Below are positions 8,609-16,999 of a stretch of DNA of 64,000 bases, piece after piece. The number at the start of each line of letters is the position of its first letter. The stretch's first letter is position 1. The position numbers were made by a program, and so were the translations under genes. This DNA comes from Clostridiales bacterium (GTDB lineage: Bacteria > Bacillota > Clostridia > Oscillospirales > CAG-272): assembly GCA_022793655.1 (NCBI GenBank), contig JAAWDG010000003.1:54531-118530 (forward strand). Direction: 5' to 3'. The notes under the pieces were generated by a model, which was given only the letters and a program-made list of their open reading frames with translations, was not told the origin of the DNA and searched no databases.

Positions 8609-8957
8609 GCGGCTCGTTCTCCTCAATTTCCTTTAAAAGCTGCATAATATGCGCGCCGTGTTCGGCCGACTCGTCATAATAAAAGGTGAGCGCCGGCGTC
8701 ATACGCAGGTTGAGCGATGTGGCAAGCCGGCTCCGGATAAACCCTTTGGCCCGCTCTAGCGCCTCTTTTACCTCGGCCTGCGCTCCTTGTCCGATGACCG
8801 AATAATAGATTTTTGCAAATTTCAAATCGGCGCTGACATCGCACGCAGTCACCGTCACTAAATTCCGCTGGATTCTTGGGTCTTTAATCTCACGCAAAAT
8901 GACGGCCATCTCTTTGGATACCTCGTCGTTGATTCGCCCTCTTCGATAATTCGGCAT
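8595..8957 (-). CDS. rbfA: 30S ribosome-binding factor A
   Basis: A 120-residue single KH-fold protein that assists late 30S maturation and 16S 5'-end processing. Family sequence: RRGRINDEVSKEMAVILREIKDPRI, then VTVTACDVSADLKFAKIYYSV and RLATSLNLRMTPALTFYYDES. The start at 8957 (MPNYRRG) is preceded by AGAAAGGCGGG; the frame continues to 8981 without support. It is the first gene of the rbfA-nrnA-truB operon. Upstream lies repeat DNA instead of the usual infB, so the operon has been separated from the nusA-infB cluster or is driven from a promoter within the repeat region. Confidence 0.93.
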   Translation of the reverse strand: MPNYRRGRINDEVSKEMAVILREIKDPRIQRNLVTVTACDVSADLKFAKIYYSVIGQGAQAEVKEALERAKGFIRSRLATSLNLRMTPALTFYYDESAEHGAHIMQLLKEIEENEPHESN

Positions 8958-9028
8958 GTATATTCCCGCCTTTCTAAGCATTATATCGTTTAGTATTCTC
9001 GTTTTGCTTTCGGTATATGATAAACATT

Positions 9029-9204
9029 CATTGCCGCATTGGAATACGGCAAGTTAAACAAATCTCCGATTTGTTCTATGATACCACAAAGTTTTAGCTA
9101 CCTAAAAGTTTATCGGTTCCGGCAGAGCCGGAATGTCACCCTTTTGGGTGGCAAGATAAACTTTAGGAACAAATTTCTGATTTGTTCCATTATACTATAA
9201 AGTT
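9029..9204. repeat. Family S hairpin repeat, locus A (intergenic 8958-9278)
   Basis: This is the gene-free stretch upstream of rbfA. It holds one full and one partial unit of the 115-bp hairpin repeat: stems AACAAATC..GATTTGTT (twice), TTCCGGC..GCCGGAA and CACCC..GGGTG, separated by the conserved AAAGTTT / AAACTTT spacers and ending in an ATTATACTATAAAGTT boundary. The same order of stems appears at 15.6-16.0 and 20.1-20.3 kb, there in the opposite orientation for 15.6 kb. Nothing codes here. Confidence 0.75.
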
Positions 9205-9222
9205 CGATGAAATTCAACATAC

Positions 9223-9270
9223 AGAAAAACCGCCGCAGGCCGGTAAAACTGGCCATGCGACGGTTTTTGT
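9223..9270 (+). terminator. Terminator-like hairpin
   Basis: AAAAACCGCCGCAGGCCGG pairs with CTGGCCATGCGACGGTTTTT around TAAAA, followed by a T-rich run. No plus-strand gene precedes it within 300 bp, so it may belong to an unannotated small RNA or be a remnant. Confidence 0.55.
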
Positions 9271-9278
9271 TTTGGGTT

Positions 9279-9452
9279 ATGAACATGAAAGGCTCCTACA
9301 ACTTGGATTTTGTCATTGACATGTGCAAAGATGCTGACATGACCGACGAAGAACTTGAAAAGCACGAGAGAATCGCATGGGAGAAAAAAGATTATATGGC
9401 CTTTTTTCTTCTATGTATTACAAAAATTTGCAAAAAAGACTTCCAAGGATAA
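9279..9452 (+). CDS. Possible small protein (57 aa)
   Basis: A short frame with protein-like composition: MNMKGSYNLDFVIDMCKDAD then acidic/basic helical sequence (MTDEELEKHERIAWEKKD) and a short hydrophobic run (MAFFLLCITKIC). Two in-frame ATGs (9279, 9285) are available, but no convincing ribosome binding site is seen, and the frame lies between a terminator-like hairpin and the first family L repeat. It could be a real orphan, a degraded gene end or chance. I do not recognise it. Confidence 0.3.
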   Translation: MNMKGSYNLDFVIDMCKDADMTDEELEKHERIAWEKKDYMAFFLLCITKICKKDFQG

Positions 9453-9493
9453 TCAGAATGTTTTTATTTATTGCGAGCTTTGCCGCACGATGA

Positions 9494-10015
9494 AAAGTTA
9501 CGATAAATATAATCTTTTTTCTTTCAGCAGGGGCGCCGCCCCTACAACCCCGCACGCTTTTAGGAAAAAGCGCGGCAAAACTTGGCTCGGCTAAATTGAC
9601 CATGCGGTCAATTTGCCTATGCCGCAACGTGTAGTGAAATTTGTTTGAAACAACACGAAGAACTCACCAGAAAACAAGCAAAAATGCCAATGATGCCGCC
9701 CGCTTGTTTCTCAAAAGAAACAAGATGAGACAAGCTGTGCTGTGCACAGCGCGAACAGGGTTGTAATAACCTTTCCGTTCGCTTTGGCCTTAGTCCCTTG
9801 TCATTAGTGGAGCCAAAAACTTGGTTTTTAATGAAACAATCTGGAGAGTCGCTCGCTTATTTCCTAACAAGTTTTCGTTCATTTGGTGCGTGAGAGAATT
9901 GCTCGACTGAGCAATTCGCGTGGCGTGGTTTTGCCCCACTTTTTCCTAAAAGTGGGTGGGGGTGCGGGGGTAAAACCCTCGCATATAGATAAAGATTACA
10001 TTTATAGTAACTTTA
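9494..10015. repeat. Family L inverted-arm repeat, copy 1
   Basis: A gene-free stretch of about 740 bp (9453-10189). The element starts AAGTTACGATAAATATAATC and ends GATTACATTTATAGTAACTTT, so the ends are inverted. Moving inward: a GCAGGGG..CCCCT block, a stem-forming GCTTTTAGGAAAAAGC, then AATTGACC..GGTCAATT on the left and, on the right, a replaced palindrome AATTGCTC..GAGCAATT. The core contains CCTTAGTCCCTTGTCATTAG. A further hairpin (GCAGACAC..GTATCTGC) follows to about 10085. It has no open frame of note. Confidence 0.8.
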
Positions 10016-10111
10016 AATTGTGTTACAGGGGTGCAGGGCCGTAACCCCGCAGACACAGCTTTGCCGTATCTGCTGCATAAAGATAAAGATTATATTTATT
10101 GTAACTTTCAA

Positions 10112-10140
10112 TTGTGTTGCAGGACACTTCATGCTATAAT
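10112..10140 (+). promoter_or_regulatory. Promoter of the yhaO operon
   Basis: An extended -10 TGCTATAAT (TATAAT 10135-10140) with a weak -35 TTGTGT (10112-10117) at a 17-bp spacing, 50 bp upstream of the ATG at 10190. Confidence 0.6.
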
Positions 10141-10189
10141 AGATAAGAAACGATTGTTTTTAAGACAACCATGAGTAAAAGGAGTTTTC

Positions 10190-11317
10190 ATGCTGCGTCT
10201 AATTCATTGTGCCGATCTACATATTGACTCCGCCTTTGCGAAGCTGGGCCCCGCTCGCCGCAAAGAAAAGCGGGAACAGCTTTTTGAAAGCTTTAACCGG
10301 TTGATTGACCTGATCCGGCAGGAGAAGATCGCTGTCTGCCTGATTGCCGGCGACCTGTTCGATACGCCGTATCCTTCGCAAAGCGCGGTGGATGTCGTCC
10401 GCTCGGGCTTCGCCTATGCCGAGCACTGCCGCTTTTTTATCACCCCGGGCAATCACGACCCCTATGTGCCCGGCGGGGTGTACGACCAAACCGTGTTTAG
10501 TCCCAATGTGACAATATTTAAAGAACCAACCCTGCAAAAAATAACCCTCGCGGAGGAAAACACGGACATCTACGGCTTTGCCTTCACGCAAAAAAGCATG
10601 GAAACGCCGCCCCCGCTAAACATAGAGGAGGACGAGGCAGACTGCATACGCATCCTCATCGCCCATGCCGACCTTTCGAGCAAAGAAAGCCTGCACTGCC
10701 CGCTTTCTGAAAAAGATATCCTGAACGCCGGCTTTGATTTCACCGCGCTCGGCCATTTGCACAACAAGGCCGGCATGAAACAAATCGGACCCGCCTACTA
10801 CGGCTACTCCGGTTGCTTATGCGGCCGGGATTTTGGCGAACCAGGCGAAAAAGGGGCCTTTCTTTGCGAATTAACCAAGCAGGACAACTTCTTTTCCATG
10901 CAGCACACCTTTATTCCTTTGTCGTCGGTGCAATATTTCGAGGCAACAGTGGATATTACCGGCTGTGATTCGGACAGCGCCGCGGCCGACCGGATCTTGC
11001 AGGCTTATGCCGAGTCAGCTTTTCCGCTTGGCTGTGAAACCCGCTTGGTTTTAACCGGCGAGATTCCGGCCGATTATGTGCCCTCCGGCGCGCTTTCCGC
11101 ACTGCTGCGGTTAGACGGCGCCTTTGAGATTGCAGACCGCACAAGGCCGCTGTTTCAGTTAGAAGCGCTTAAAGAAGAGCTGGGTCTGCGCGGCGAGTTT
11201 GTACGAATTTTGCTGCCCCTGCTCGAAGAGGGAACAGACGAGGAAAAAGAACAGGCCCAACTGGCCCTGCGCTTTGGTTTGCAGGCCATGAACGGAGGGG
11301 ACCTGCATGAAATATGA
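10190..11317 (+). CDS. yhaO: SbcD/YhaO-type DNA repair exonuclease subunit
   Basis: A 375-residue calcineurin-like metallophosphoesterase of the SbcD/Mre11 branch, closest to Bacillus YhaO. Metal-binding motifs are in canonical order: CADLHIDS (D9, H11), AGDLFD (D55, D58), TPGNHDPY (N88, H89, D90), then HADLSS and ALGHLHN. It would supply the Mn-dependent nuclease of a complex with the ATPase encoded two genes downstream. The ATG is preceded by AAAAGGAG. Its stop overlaps the next gene by 11 bp. The C-terminal part (about 270-375) is a capping/ATPase-contact region. Confidence 0.9.
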   Translation: MLRLIHCADLHIDSAFAKLGPARRKEKREQLFESFNRLIDLIRQEKIAVCLIAGDLFDTPYPSQSAVDVVRSGFAYAEHCRFFITPGNHDPYVPGGVYDQTVFSPNVTIFKEPTLQKITLAEENTDIYGFAFTQKSMETPPPLNIEEDEADCIRILIAHADLSSKESLHCPLSEKDILNAGFDFTALGHLHNKAGMKQIGPAYYGYSGCLCGRDFGEPGEKGAFLCELTKQDNFFSMQHTFIPLSSVQYFEATVDITGCDSDSAAADRILQAYAESAFPLGCETRLVLTGEIPADYVPSGALSALLRLDGAFEIADRTRPLFQLEALKEELGLRGEFVRILLPLLEEGTDEEKEQAQLALRFGLQAMNGGDLHEI

Positions 11318-11993
11318 TATCTTACTGTTAGACGCCGACGACACCCTGTTTGACTTTGCCAAGTGCGAACGGGCCGCCCTGCAAAACACTCTGTGCGAGG
11401 CCGGCCTGCCCTTCAGCCAGGCGATCTATGAAACCTATTCGGCCATTAATCTTTCCTTTTGGAAAATGTTAGAGCGGGGCGAAATTGACCGGGACGCCCT
11501 GCGCGTCAAGCGTTTTGAAGCGCTGATGGTGCAAACCGGACTTCAGTATGACGCCGACGCCATCAACAAACGCTATACAGAAGCGTTGGCCAACCAGTCT
11601 ATTTTGATAGACGGTGCGCACGAGTTCGTTAAAACCGCCGCCCGCGTCTGCCGGCTGTATATTGTGACCAACGGCATGGCCTATTCGCAGGAAAAGCGTT
11701 TCGCGGCCTCGGGCCTGCTGCCCTATATCACCGATGTATTCATTTCGGAAAAAATCGGGGCGGCGAAACCCGACAAAGCCTTTTTTGACTATGTGTTTTC
11801 GGCCATACCCGCTTTTGACCCGGGGAAAGCCCTCATCATTGGCGACAGCTTGTCCAGCGATATCGCCGGCGGCGTGAACGCGGGCATAGACACCTGTTGG
11901 TTCAATCCCTCCTGCGCCGTTAATTCTACCCCTTGGCAGCCTGTTTACCAAGTGCGCACGCTGCAAGAAGTGTTCATAAAGATCGGAGAATAA
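11307..11993 (+). CDS. yjjG: YjjG-type HAD pyrimidine nucleotidase
   Basis: A 228-residue HAD-superfamily phosphatase of the YjjG/YfnB group, which dephosphorylates non-canonical nucleoside monophosphates (house-cleaning of dUMP/dTMP analogues). Motif I DADDTLFDF (nucleophile Asp9, acid Asp11), motif II IVTNG, motif III Lys in IGAAKPDKAFFDYVF, motif IV IIGDSLSSDIAGG. The helical cap is residues about 17-90. It is embedded in a tight operon between the yhaO-like nuclease (11-bp overlap) and the yhaN-like ATPase (4-bp gap), which suggests a shared DNA or nucleotide quality-control role; that is inference from context. Confidence 0.88.
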   Translation: MKYDILLLDADDTLFDFAKCERAALQNTLCEAGLPFSQAIYETYSAINLSFWKMLERGEIDRDALRVKRFEALMVQTGLQYDADAINKRYTEALANQSILIDGAHEFVKTAARVCRLYIVTNGMAYSQEKRFAASGLLPYITDVFISEKIGAAKPDKAFFDYVFSAIPAFDPGKALIIGDSLSSDIAGGVNAGIDTCWFNPSCAVNSTPWQPVYQVRTLQEVFIKIGE

Positions 11994-11997
11994 AACG

Positions 11998-14256
11998 ATG
12001 TTCATCAAGAACATAACCATTGGCGCCTTTGGCGCAATCGAAAACCAAACAATTGACTTTGAAAAAGGGGTCAATATCATTGAGGGGGCCAACGAATCGG
12101 GCAAAAGCACCATTTGCGCCTTTATCAAATTTATGTTCTACGGGCTGTCCGCCAAAGGGGCGGGCGGTTTGTCCGAGCGCAAAAAATATATGCCGTTTGA
12201 CGCCAACTGCGTGTTCGGCACCCTGACCCTGCACACGGGCGGGACCGATGAAGAGGGGGAAGATTACTTAATCGAGCGGCGCATGACCCTCACGGGAAAA
12301 ACCGCCGCGAAAGACGAATACCGCATTATGTCCCTTGCCACCGGCAAGCCTGCCTTTGAAGGCATGGAGCCTTGCGACGCCTTTTTATCCATGAGCGAGG
12401 GCCTGTTTTTGCGCACGGTCTATGTCTCGCAAAAAATGGGAACAGCGGTAGACGGCAAAGAGATTACCACCGCGCTTGAAAACCTGCTTTTCTCGGCCGA
12501 AGAATCGGTTGACTCGGCCAAGGCCCTCAAAGAATTAGACGCGGTACGGGTAGACCTGCTCCACAAAAACGCCAAGGGCGGCCGCTTGTATGAAGCCCGC
12601 GTCAAGCGCGACGAACTGATCGCAGCGCTCGAACAAACCAAAAGAGCAAAGCAGGAATTGGCAACAGAAGAGGAACAGCTGCGGCGGCTCATCAAAAGCG
12701 AAACCGAAAATCAGCGTCTTACCAATGAAGCACAGCAAAAGATTGAACAATATAACCAAGCCACCCTGCTTATGTCTTTTGCCAAGCTGCATCAATACGA
12801 GCAAAAGCAAGAGGCCCTGCGCGCCAAGAGAGAAAAACTCACCCCACACGCCGGCCTGCCTAAAACCGAGGAAATCCACACGGCGATCCGGCTGGCATCT
12901 GAGCTGAGAACCAGCAAGCAAGAACTGGCCCGCCTGCAAGAGGAAAAACAAAAACGCGAACAAGAGGCGCTGCTATACCAAGGTGCTTCTTCAGAGACAA
13001 ACGATATTCCGCTCACTGTATCCTCCCTCACACAGCAAAAAAAGGGAGCGGCCCGTGCGAAAGCAGCCGGCTTGTTTGCGCTGCTTGCCGGCCTTGCCGC
13101 CTGCGTTGGCGGACTCTTCTTTCGAAATCAATTCCATTCGGGGGCAGGAGCGGTCATTTCTCCCTGGATTCTATGGAGTGTTGGCGCCGTCCTGCTGCTT
13201 GCCGGCCTTGTGTTCATGGTCATAGGAGCAAAACAAAAGCGCGCTCTGAAACAATGGCTTACTAAGCACGGCGCCGCCTCGATTGACGAGTGGCAGCGGC
13301 AAACCGAGCAAGCGCAAGCCGCATCGCCCATTGCGGCTGAAATAGCGGCCATACAAAATCAAATGGCCGACAAACAGGTGAAGGTCGCAGCCCTCGAAAA
13401 CAACGCGGCCGCGCTCTGCCAAAAATACGATTCGGCCTTTACCTCGCCGGATTCCTTAGATGATTTGGCCGTACGGCTGACGGCCGTGAAAGAAAACTGC
13501 CTATCGCTTGAGGGCGAGATTCAGCAAATTGAAAAAGCAAAAGAGGAGCTACGCGCCTCTCTTTGTGAAGAGGATGAAGAAGCCCTGAAACAGGCCCTGC
13601 CCGCACCGCCCGAAACGATTCTGCAGTCCTTCCATATTAAAGATTTAAAAAATCGGCTTACATTCGGCACCGAGGCACAAGAGAGCATCCGCGCCAAGCG
13701 AGGCGAGCTTGAAACCGCTCTTGCCGCAAAGCGGGCCTCCCTTGCCGATGAAGAGACCCTCCAAGCTGAGATCGAGGAACAAACCGCCTTGATCGGCGTT
13801 TTGACACTTCGTTATAATGCGGTAAAGCTGGCGTGTGACAGCATCGAAGAAGCCGCCCTGCGGGTCAAAAGCAACGTGTCGCCGGCGCTGGCCGCCCGCG
13901 CAAGCGAACTGATGTGTTTAGCCACCAAAGAGAAATATACCAAGCTGTGGATTGCCGACGACGTTTCGATGACCTATCAAGGAACAGGCGGCTTTATGCG
14001 CAGCATCGATTACTTAAGCCAAGGCACCAAAGACTTAGCCTATATTGCGCTGCGCATCGCCTTATGCGAGACCCTCTCGCAAGATAAGCAGATGCCCATG
14101 ATTTTTGACGAGGCTTTTTCCGCACTCGATGATCAGCGCCTAAAGCAAATGCTTGCAGTCATCGCACAGCGGGAGGGGCAGACCCTTCTTTTCACTTCAC
14201 AAGCGCGAGACCGGGCGTTGCAAGACAATGCCAACATGATTACACTATCGCAATAA
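11998..14256 (+). CDS. yhaN: SbcC/YhaN-type SMC-like ATPase with central membrane segments
   Basis: A 752-residue AAA ATPase of the Rad50/SbcC superfamily, YhaN branch. The N-terminal half ATPase has Walker A GANESGKST (residues 30-38); long coiled coils follow (about 165-330 and 430-600). At about residues 348-405 there is a hydrophobic hairpin of two segments (GLFALLAGLAACVGGLFF, ILWSVGAVLLLAGLVFMVIG), as in YhaN and unlike SbcC. The C-terminal half has the signature YLSQGTKDLAYIALRIALCE and Walker B MPMIFDEAFSALDD. It is shorter than E. coli SbcC (about 1048 residues). The partner is the nuclease at 10190; the complex is probably membrane-tethered. Confidence 0.88.
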   Translation: MFIKNITIGAFGAIENQTIDFEKGVNIIEGANESGKSTICAFIKFMFYGLSAKGAGGLSERKKYMPFDANCVFGTLTLHTGGTDEEGEDYLIERRMTLTGKTAAKDEYRIMSLATGKPAFEGMEPCDAFLSMSEGLFLRTVYVSQKMGTAVDGKEITTALENLLFSAEESVDSAKALKELDAVRVDLLHKNAKGGRLYEARVKRDELIAALEQTKRAKQELATEEEQLRRLIKSETENQRLTNEAQQKIEQYNQATLLMSFAKLHQYEQKQEALRAKREKLTPHAGLPKTEEIHTAIRLASELRTSKQELARLQEEKQKREQEALLYQGASSETNDIPLTVSSLTQQKKGAARAKAAGLFALLAGLAACVGGLFFRNQFHSGAGAVISPWILWSVGAVLLLAGLVFMVIGAKQKRALKQWLTKHGAASIDEWQRQTEQAQAASPIAAEIAAIQNQMADKQVKVAALENNAAALCQKYDSAFTSPDSLDDLAVRLTAVKENCLSLEGEIQQIEKAKEELRASLCEEDEEALKQALPAPPETILQSFHIKDLKNRLTFGTEAQESIRAKRGELETALAAKRASLADEETLQAEIEEQTALIGVLTLRYNAVKLACDSIEEAALRVKSNVSPALAARASELMCLATKEKYTKLWIADDVSMTYQGTGGFMRSIDYLSQGTKDLAYIALRIALCETLSQDKQMPMIFDEAFSALDDQRLKQMLAVIAQREGQTLLFTSQARDRALQDNANMITLSQ

Positions 14257-14276
14257 ACACGGGCCCGAGAGCCAAC

Positions 14277-14307
14277 AAAAAACAGACCTTGAAAGGGTCT
14301 GTTTTTT
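14277..14307 (+). terminator. Terminator of the yhaO-yjjG-yhaN operon
   Basis: The hairpin AAACAGACC / GGGTCTGTTT with a T-run begins about 20 bp after the operon's last stop. A second perfect hairpin AAGAGACGCTT / AAGCGTCTCTT follows at 14314-14342, useful for the minus-strand gene ending at 14432. Confidence 0.85.
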
Positions 14308-14431
14308 CATTAAAAAGAGACGCTTTAGAAAAGCGTCTCTTACAATTGTTCGATAGCTGCATCGACAGTGGCATGACAGCTGCGGCGAAAAACCATACGA
14401 TCAGCCAAACGACTGAGCTAAGATAGATTTT

Positions 14432-14971
14432 TTAAGCGCCCATGCAAGAAGCATTTTCCTCTAAAGCAATTTCGTGGCTTTGCTCCGGATCGTCTGTACA
14501 CAAACCCGAAAGCTTAACCGCCTGGTCAATTGCTTTCAGTGCTACACCGGCCACCTGGTGATTAAAGCCGCCCTCTGCGTTGGTAATACAGCCATTTGCT
14601 TCATCCGCAATGCTGTAAAGCATATCCAGCACACCCTCTTTTGTCCACTTGCTAAGCGGCGTGCTGTGTTCGCCAAACAAACCGCATTCAATAGCCAAAT
14701 GCCGGCAAAAAATCTTTTTCTGCCGGCTAAACTCTTTTTGCCCCATGGCAATGCCATACTTTCTCTGCAAAAACTCAAAGGGGTATTCTTTATAATTGAG
14801 AACATTCAAGACAATCGCTTCGGCTAAAATTTCTCTTTGCTGGTCATCATCTAATTCTTGCCCTGTCCACTCCAGGGCCTTTTTTACATAACCTTTATAG
14901 GGCTCTTTATCACGGCATTCCAGTATAGCCCCGCAAAATCTGCGTATCATTCTTGCTTCTTCGTCTTGCAT
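14432..14971 (-). CDS. Unknown 179-residue soluble protein under XRE control
   Basis: A cytosolic, largely helical protein: MQDEEARMIRRFCGAILECRD at the start, then KALEWTGQELDDDQQREILA and KYGIAMGQKEFSRQKKIFCRHLAIECGLF. It has six cysteines but no zinc spacing I trust. No family recognised. It is divergent from an XRE repressor gene; its promoter has TTGACA and TATACT at 17 bp with the palindrome GTGAATTACATTCAC directly downstream of the -10, and the same palindrome sits in the repressor promoter. It is therefore probably repressed by that XRE protein. Confidence 0.7.
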   Translation of the reverse strand: MQDEEARMIRRFCGAILECRDKEPYKGYVKKALEWTGQELDDDQQREILAEAIVLNVLNYKEYPFEFLQRKYGIAMGQKEFSRQKKIFCRHLAIECGLFGEHSTPLSKWTKEGVLDMLYSIADEANGCITNAEGGFNHQVAGVALKAIDQAVKLSGLCTDDPEQSHEIALEENASCMGA

Positions 14972-15018
14972 ACTGATTCCTCACTTCCTTTATTTTCTTC
15001 ACAGGAACGGGGCATCTT

Positions 15019-15033
15019 GTGAATTACATTCAC
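15019..15033. promoter_or_regulatory. Operator 1 for the XRE repressor
   Basis: GTGAAT-TAC-ATTCAC inverted repeat immediately downstream of the -10 of the minus-strand promoter, covering its transcription start. It matches operator 2 at 15125-15139. Confidence 0.7.
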
Positions 15034-15062
15034 AGTATATCATTATATATTCCGAGTGTCAA
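15034..15062 (-). promoter_or_regulatory. Promoter of the 14432-14971 gene
   Basis: On the minus strand, -35 TTGACA (15062-15057), a 17-bp spacer, and -10 TATACT (15039-15034). Operator 1 abuts it. Confidence 0.75.
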
Positions 15063-15116
15063 GTCATTATTAAAAAAAGCAATTACAAGAATTTACAAAA
15101 AAATCGTTTAAAACTA

Positions 15117-15145
15117 TTTACAATGTGAATAATATTCACTATAAT
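15117..15145 (+). promoter_or_regulatory. XRE gene promoter with operator 2 in the spacer
   Basis: -35 TTTACA (15117-15122), 17-bp spacer, -10 TATAAT (15140-15145). The spacer contains the perfect palindrome GTGAATAATATTCAC (15125-15139), so binding would block polymerase: classic autoregulation. Confidence 0.78.
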
Positions 15146-15231
15146 AAGAGCATGCTGTTTATACGTTTTTTCTACCGATTTGCTCTGCCGTGAGACCGCC
15201 CCAGGTTCTTGCCGCAAGAATGGAGATTTTT

Positions 15232-15588
15232 ATGACAAGTAAAATCATTAAAACGCTGCGCACCGCCGCTGGCCTGACGCAGCAAGAACTCGCTAACGTG
15301 CTGGAGCTCGACCGTTCCAGCGTTGGAAAATACGAATCTGGCACGCATCCCTCGCCCGAGGTTATGCTCAAAATTTCGGCTTTTTTTAACGTCAGCGTCG
15401 ATTATCTATATGGCTTACAAGCAAGCGACCCTTTATGCGCAAAGGACGAGGCAGAAGCAAAGCTTCTGACCATGTTTCGCAAGACAGATGGCATTCCTCT
15501 CGAAAAACGAGCCGAAATCGCCGACTATATCGGGGCGACGATTGATATGTACCTAAAAGCGCTCGGCAGTGTTCCTGGCGATCGGTAA
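15232..15588 (+). CDS. XRE family transcriptional regulator
   Basis: A 118-residue repressor. The N-terminal Cro/C1 helix-turn-helix (residues 2-62) reads IKTLRTAAGLTQQELANVLE followed by DRSSVGKYESGTHPSPEVML and FFNVSVDYLYG. The rest is an acidic helical tail (EAKLLTMFRKTDGIPLEKRAEI) probably used for dimerisation. Start ATG 15232 has TGGAG at 7-8 bases; the frame extends upstream to 15190 without a site. Divergently transcribed from 14432-14971, with two matching operators between them. Confidence 0.88.
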   Translation: MTSKIIKTLRTAAGLTQQELANVLELDRSSVGKYESGTHPSPEVMLKISAFFNVSVDYLYGLQASDPLCAKDEAEAKLLTMFRKTDGIPLEKRAEIADYIGATIDMYLKALGSVPGDR

Positions 15589-15646
15589 ACAACGTGTCCC
15601 GTACACGATCAATACGCCAAGATGCTTGAATTTTCGCATACAGTAT

Positions 15647-16005
15647 GATACAATCAGAATAAGCCTGCGGCCTATTCTGAAAAAGTTTTACTTTACGCTT
15701 TTCCAAGCGTAATTCCAGCAAAGCTGGAACCGTTAAACTTTTCGGTCGCTGAAACTTTATTGATACAATCAGAATAAGCCTGCGGCCTATTCTGAAAAAG
15801 TTTTACTTTACGCTTTTCCAAGCGTAATTCCAGCAAAGCTGGAACCGTTAAACTTTTCGGTCGCTGAAACTTTATTGATACAATCAGAATAACCCTTACG
15901 GGTTATTCTTACGAAATTTAACTGGCCGTGCGGATGTACGACCTGCCGGATTACCCGGCACCGTTAAATTTCAAGGCAACTAAAACTTTATGTTACAATC
16001 AGAAT
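15647..16005. repeat. Family S 115-bp tandem hairpin repeat, locus B
   Basis: Three head-to-tail units start at 15647, 15762 and 15877, exactly 115 bp apart, with the start of a fourth at 15992. Each opens GATACAATCAGAAT (GTTACAATCAGAAT in the last). Units 1 and 2 are nearly identical. Unit 3 keeps the period but changes stem sequences with matching changes in the partner strand: AGCC/GGCC becomes AACCC/GGGTT, and CCAGC/GCTGG becomes TGCCGG/CCGGCA. This fills most of the gene-free stretch 15589-16087; nothing codes in it. Confidence 0.88.
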
Positions 16006-16087
16006 ACGAATAACCCATAAAGGTTGTATGAATCTTATATTCATAGACACCTTGTTTTACAGAATATTAAAGGAAAATTTCATCACA

Positions 16088-16999
16088 ATGAAAAATTGGC
16101 TTATTCTTTTTCTTGTCGGCGTCTGTTTGCTCGCCCTGCCTGGATGCGGCTGTTCTAAACAACAAGACAAGGCGGCTGAAAATCAGCCGGCCGAAAGCAG
16201 CCCCCAAGAAGAGACAACCAGTACCGTCGTCGAAAATGGCGATGTTCAGGATGCTGCTGAAAGAAGAGAAGACCCCCCTGCGCTCACGGCCGGCCCCGGC
16301 ACGTACGACGCAAACGGCCAGTATATTCATCCGGAAACCATCGACCAGCGGCCTGTTATTGAATATGGCTATTATGACGCCGAAAACGGCGGACACAAAA
16401 ACATCCTGCAAGAGGATGATGAGGAAAGCAAAAAAGAACCCATCGCTCCCTCGGATGATCGCTATCGGGATGCCTGTGAGCGCACCTATCATAGCATGGC
16501 AGGGTTTGGTGCGTCCATTGATTTTCATCTCTATGCAGACGGACAGCACGATACCTATCAATATGCCGTCACCTTTGATCCTTCACGCAACACCTATCAG
16601 GCAACTGACAAAAAATCAAACGAGACAAAGATGTATACCCCGGAGGGCACGCCCGCCACAACACAAAGAACCGAAAAGGATTATCAGACCTTTTGCCGGG
16701 CATGCAGTTTCGTTCCCCCTTTATCACTGACGAAATATCATTTTGATACAACCGAAGAAGGTTCAATCGTTAGTACCGTAACGCCGGGCGAGGATTATCG
16801 CGAAATTCTGCTTACCGCTTCGAATCTGTTTAATGGATTTGAAACCTATGATGCATCGGCGCTTTTCATAGGGCCTCTTTACTATACGGCCCATATTGAT
16901 GCAAAAGGATTTTTAACTGGCACCAGCATGCAATACACCCTGCAAATCCCTGATTCTAAAATCGATATTACCGTGATTGTGAATACAAGCTATGAATAA
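16088..16999 (+). CDS. Lipoprotein of unknown function (1 of 3)
   Basis: A 303-residue exported lipoprotein: signal MKNWLILFLVGVCLLALPGC with lipobox LPGC, then a long low-complexity linker rich in Gln, Glu, Pro (to about residue 120) and a beta-rich domain (YQYAVTFDPSRNTYQATDKK). Start ATG 16088 is chosen because the signal peptide begins there; AAAGGA lies 14 bases upstream, and an upstream in-frame ATG at 16028 is less likely. It overlaps the next lipoprotein by 8 bp. The three consecutive lipoproteins share the layout and the YxTYEYxxxL-like strand pattern. Role unknown; solute or cell-wall sensing are guesses. Confidence 0.72.
   Translation: MKNWLILFLVGVCLLALPGCGCSKQQDKAAENQPAESSPQEETTSTVVENGDVQDAAERREDPPALTAGPGTYDANGQYIHPETIDQRPVIEYGYYDAENGGHKNILQEDDEESKKEPIAPSDDRYRDACERTYHSMAGFGASIDFHLYADGQHDTYQYAVTFDPSRNTYQATDKKSNETKMYTPEGTPATTQRTEKDYQTFCRACSFVPPLSLTKYHFDTTEEGSIVSTVTPGEDYREILLTASNLFNGFETYDASALFIGPLYYTAHIDAKGFLTGTSMQYTLQIPDSKIDITVIVNTSYE

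Noticed and set aside
9418..9627. Short frames sharing the peptide RQIDRMVNLA at 9418-9627, 20480-20668, 44312-44500 and 46226-46594
   Set aside because: The shared peptide comes from the family L palindrome flank; frames differ in length and lack ribosome sites.
11469..12128. A 219-codon minus-strand frame over yjjG and yhaN
   Set aside because: It is antisense to two well-supported genes and has no recognisable domain.
15647..16005. CRISPR array
   Set aside because: The units are 115 bp, directly adjacent and made of hairpins, with no unique spacers and no cas genes.
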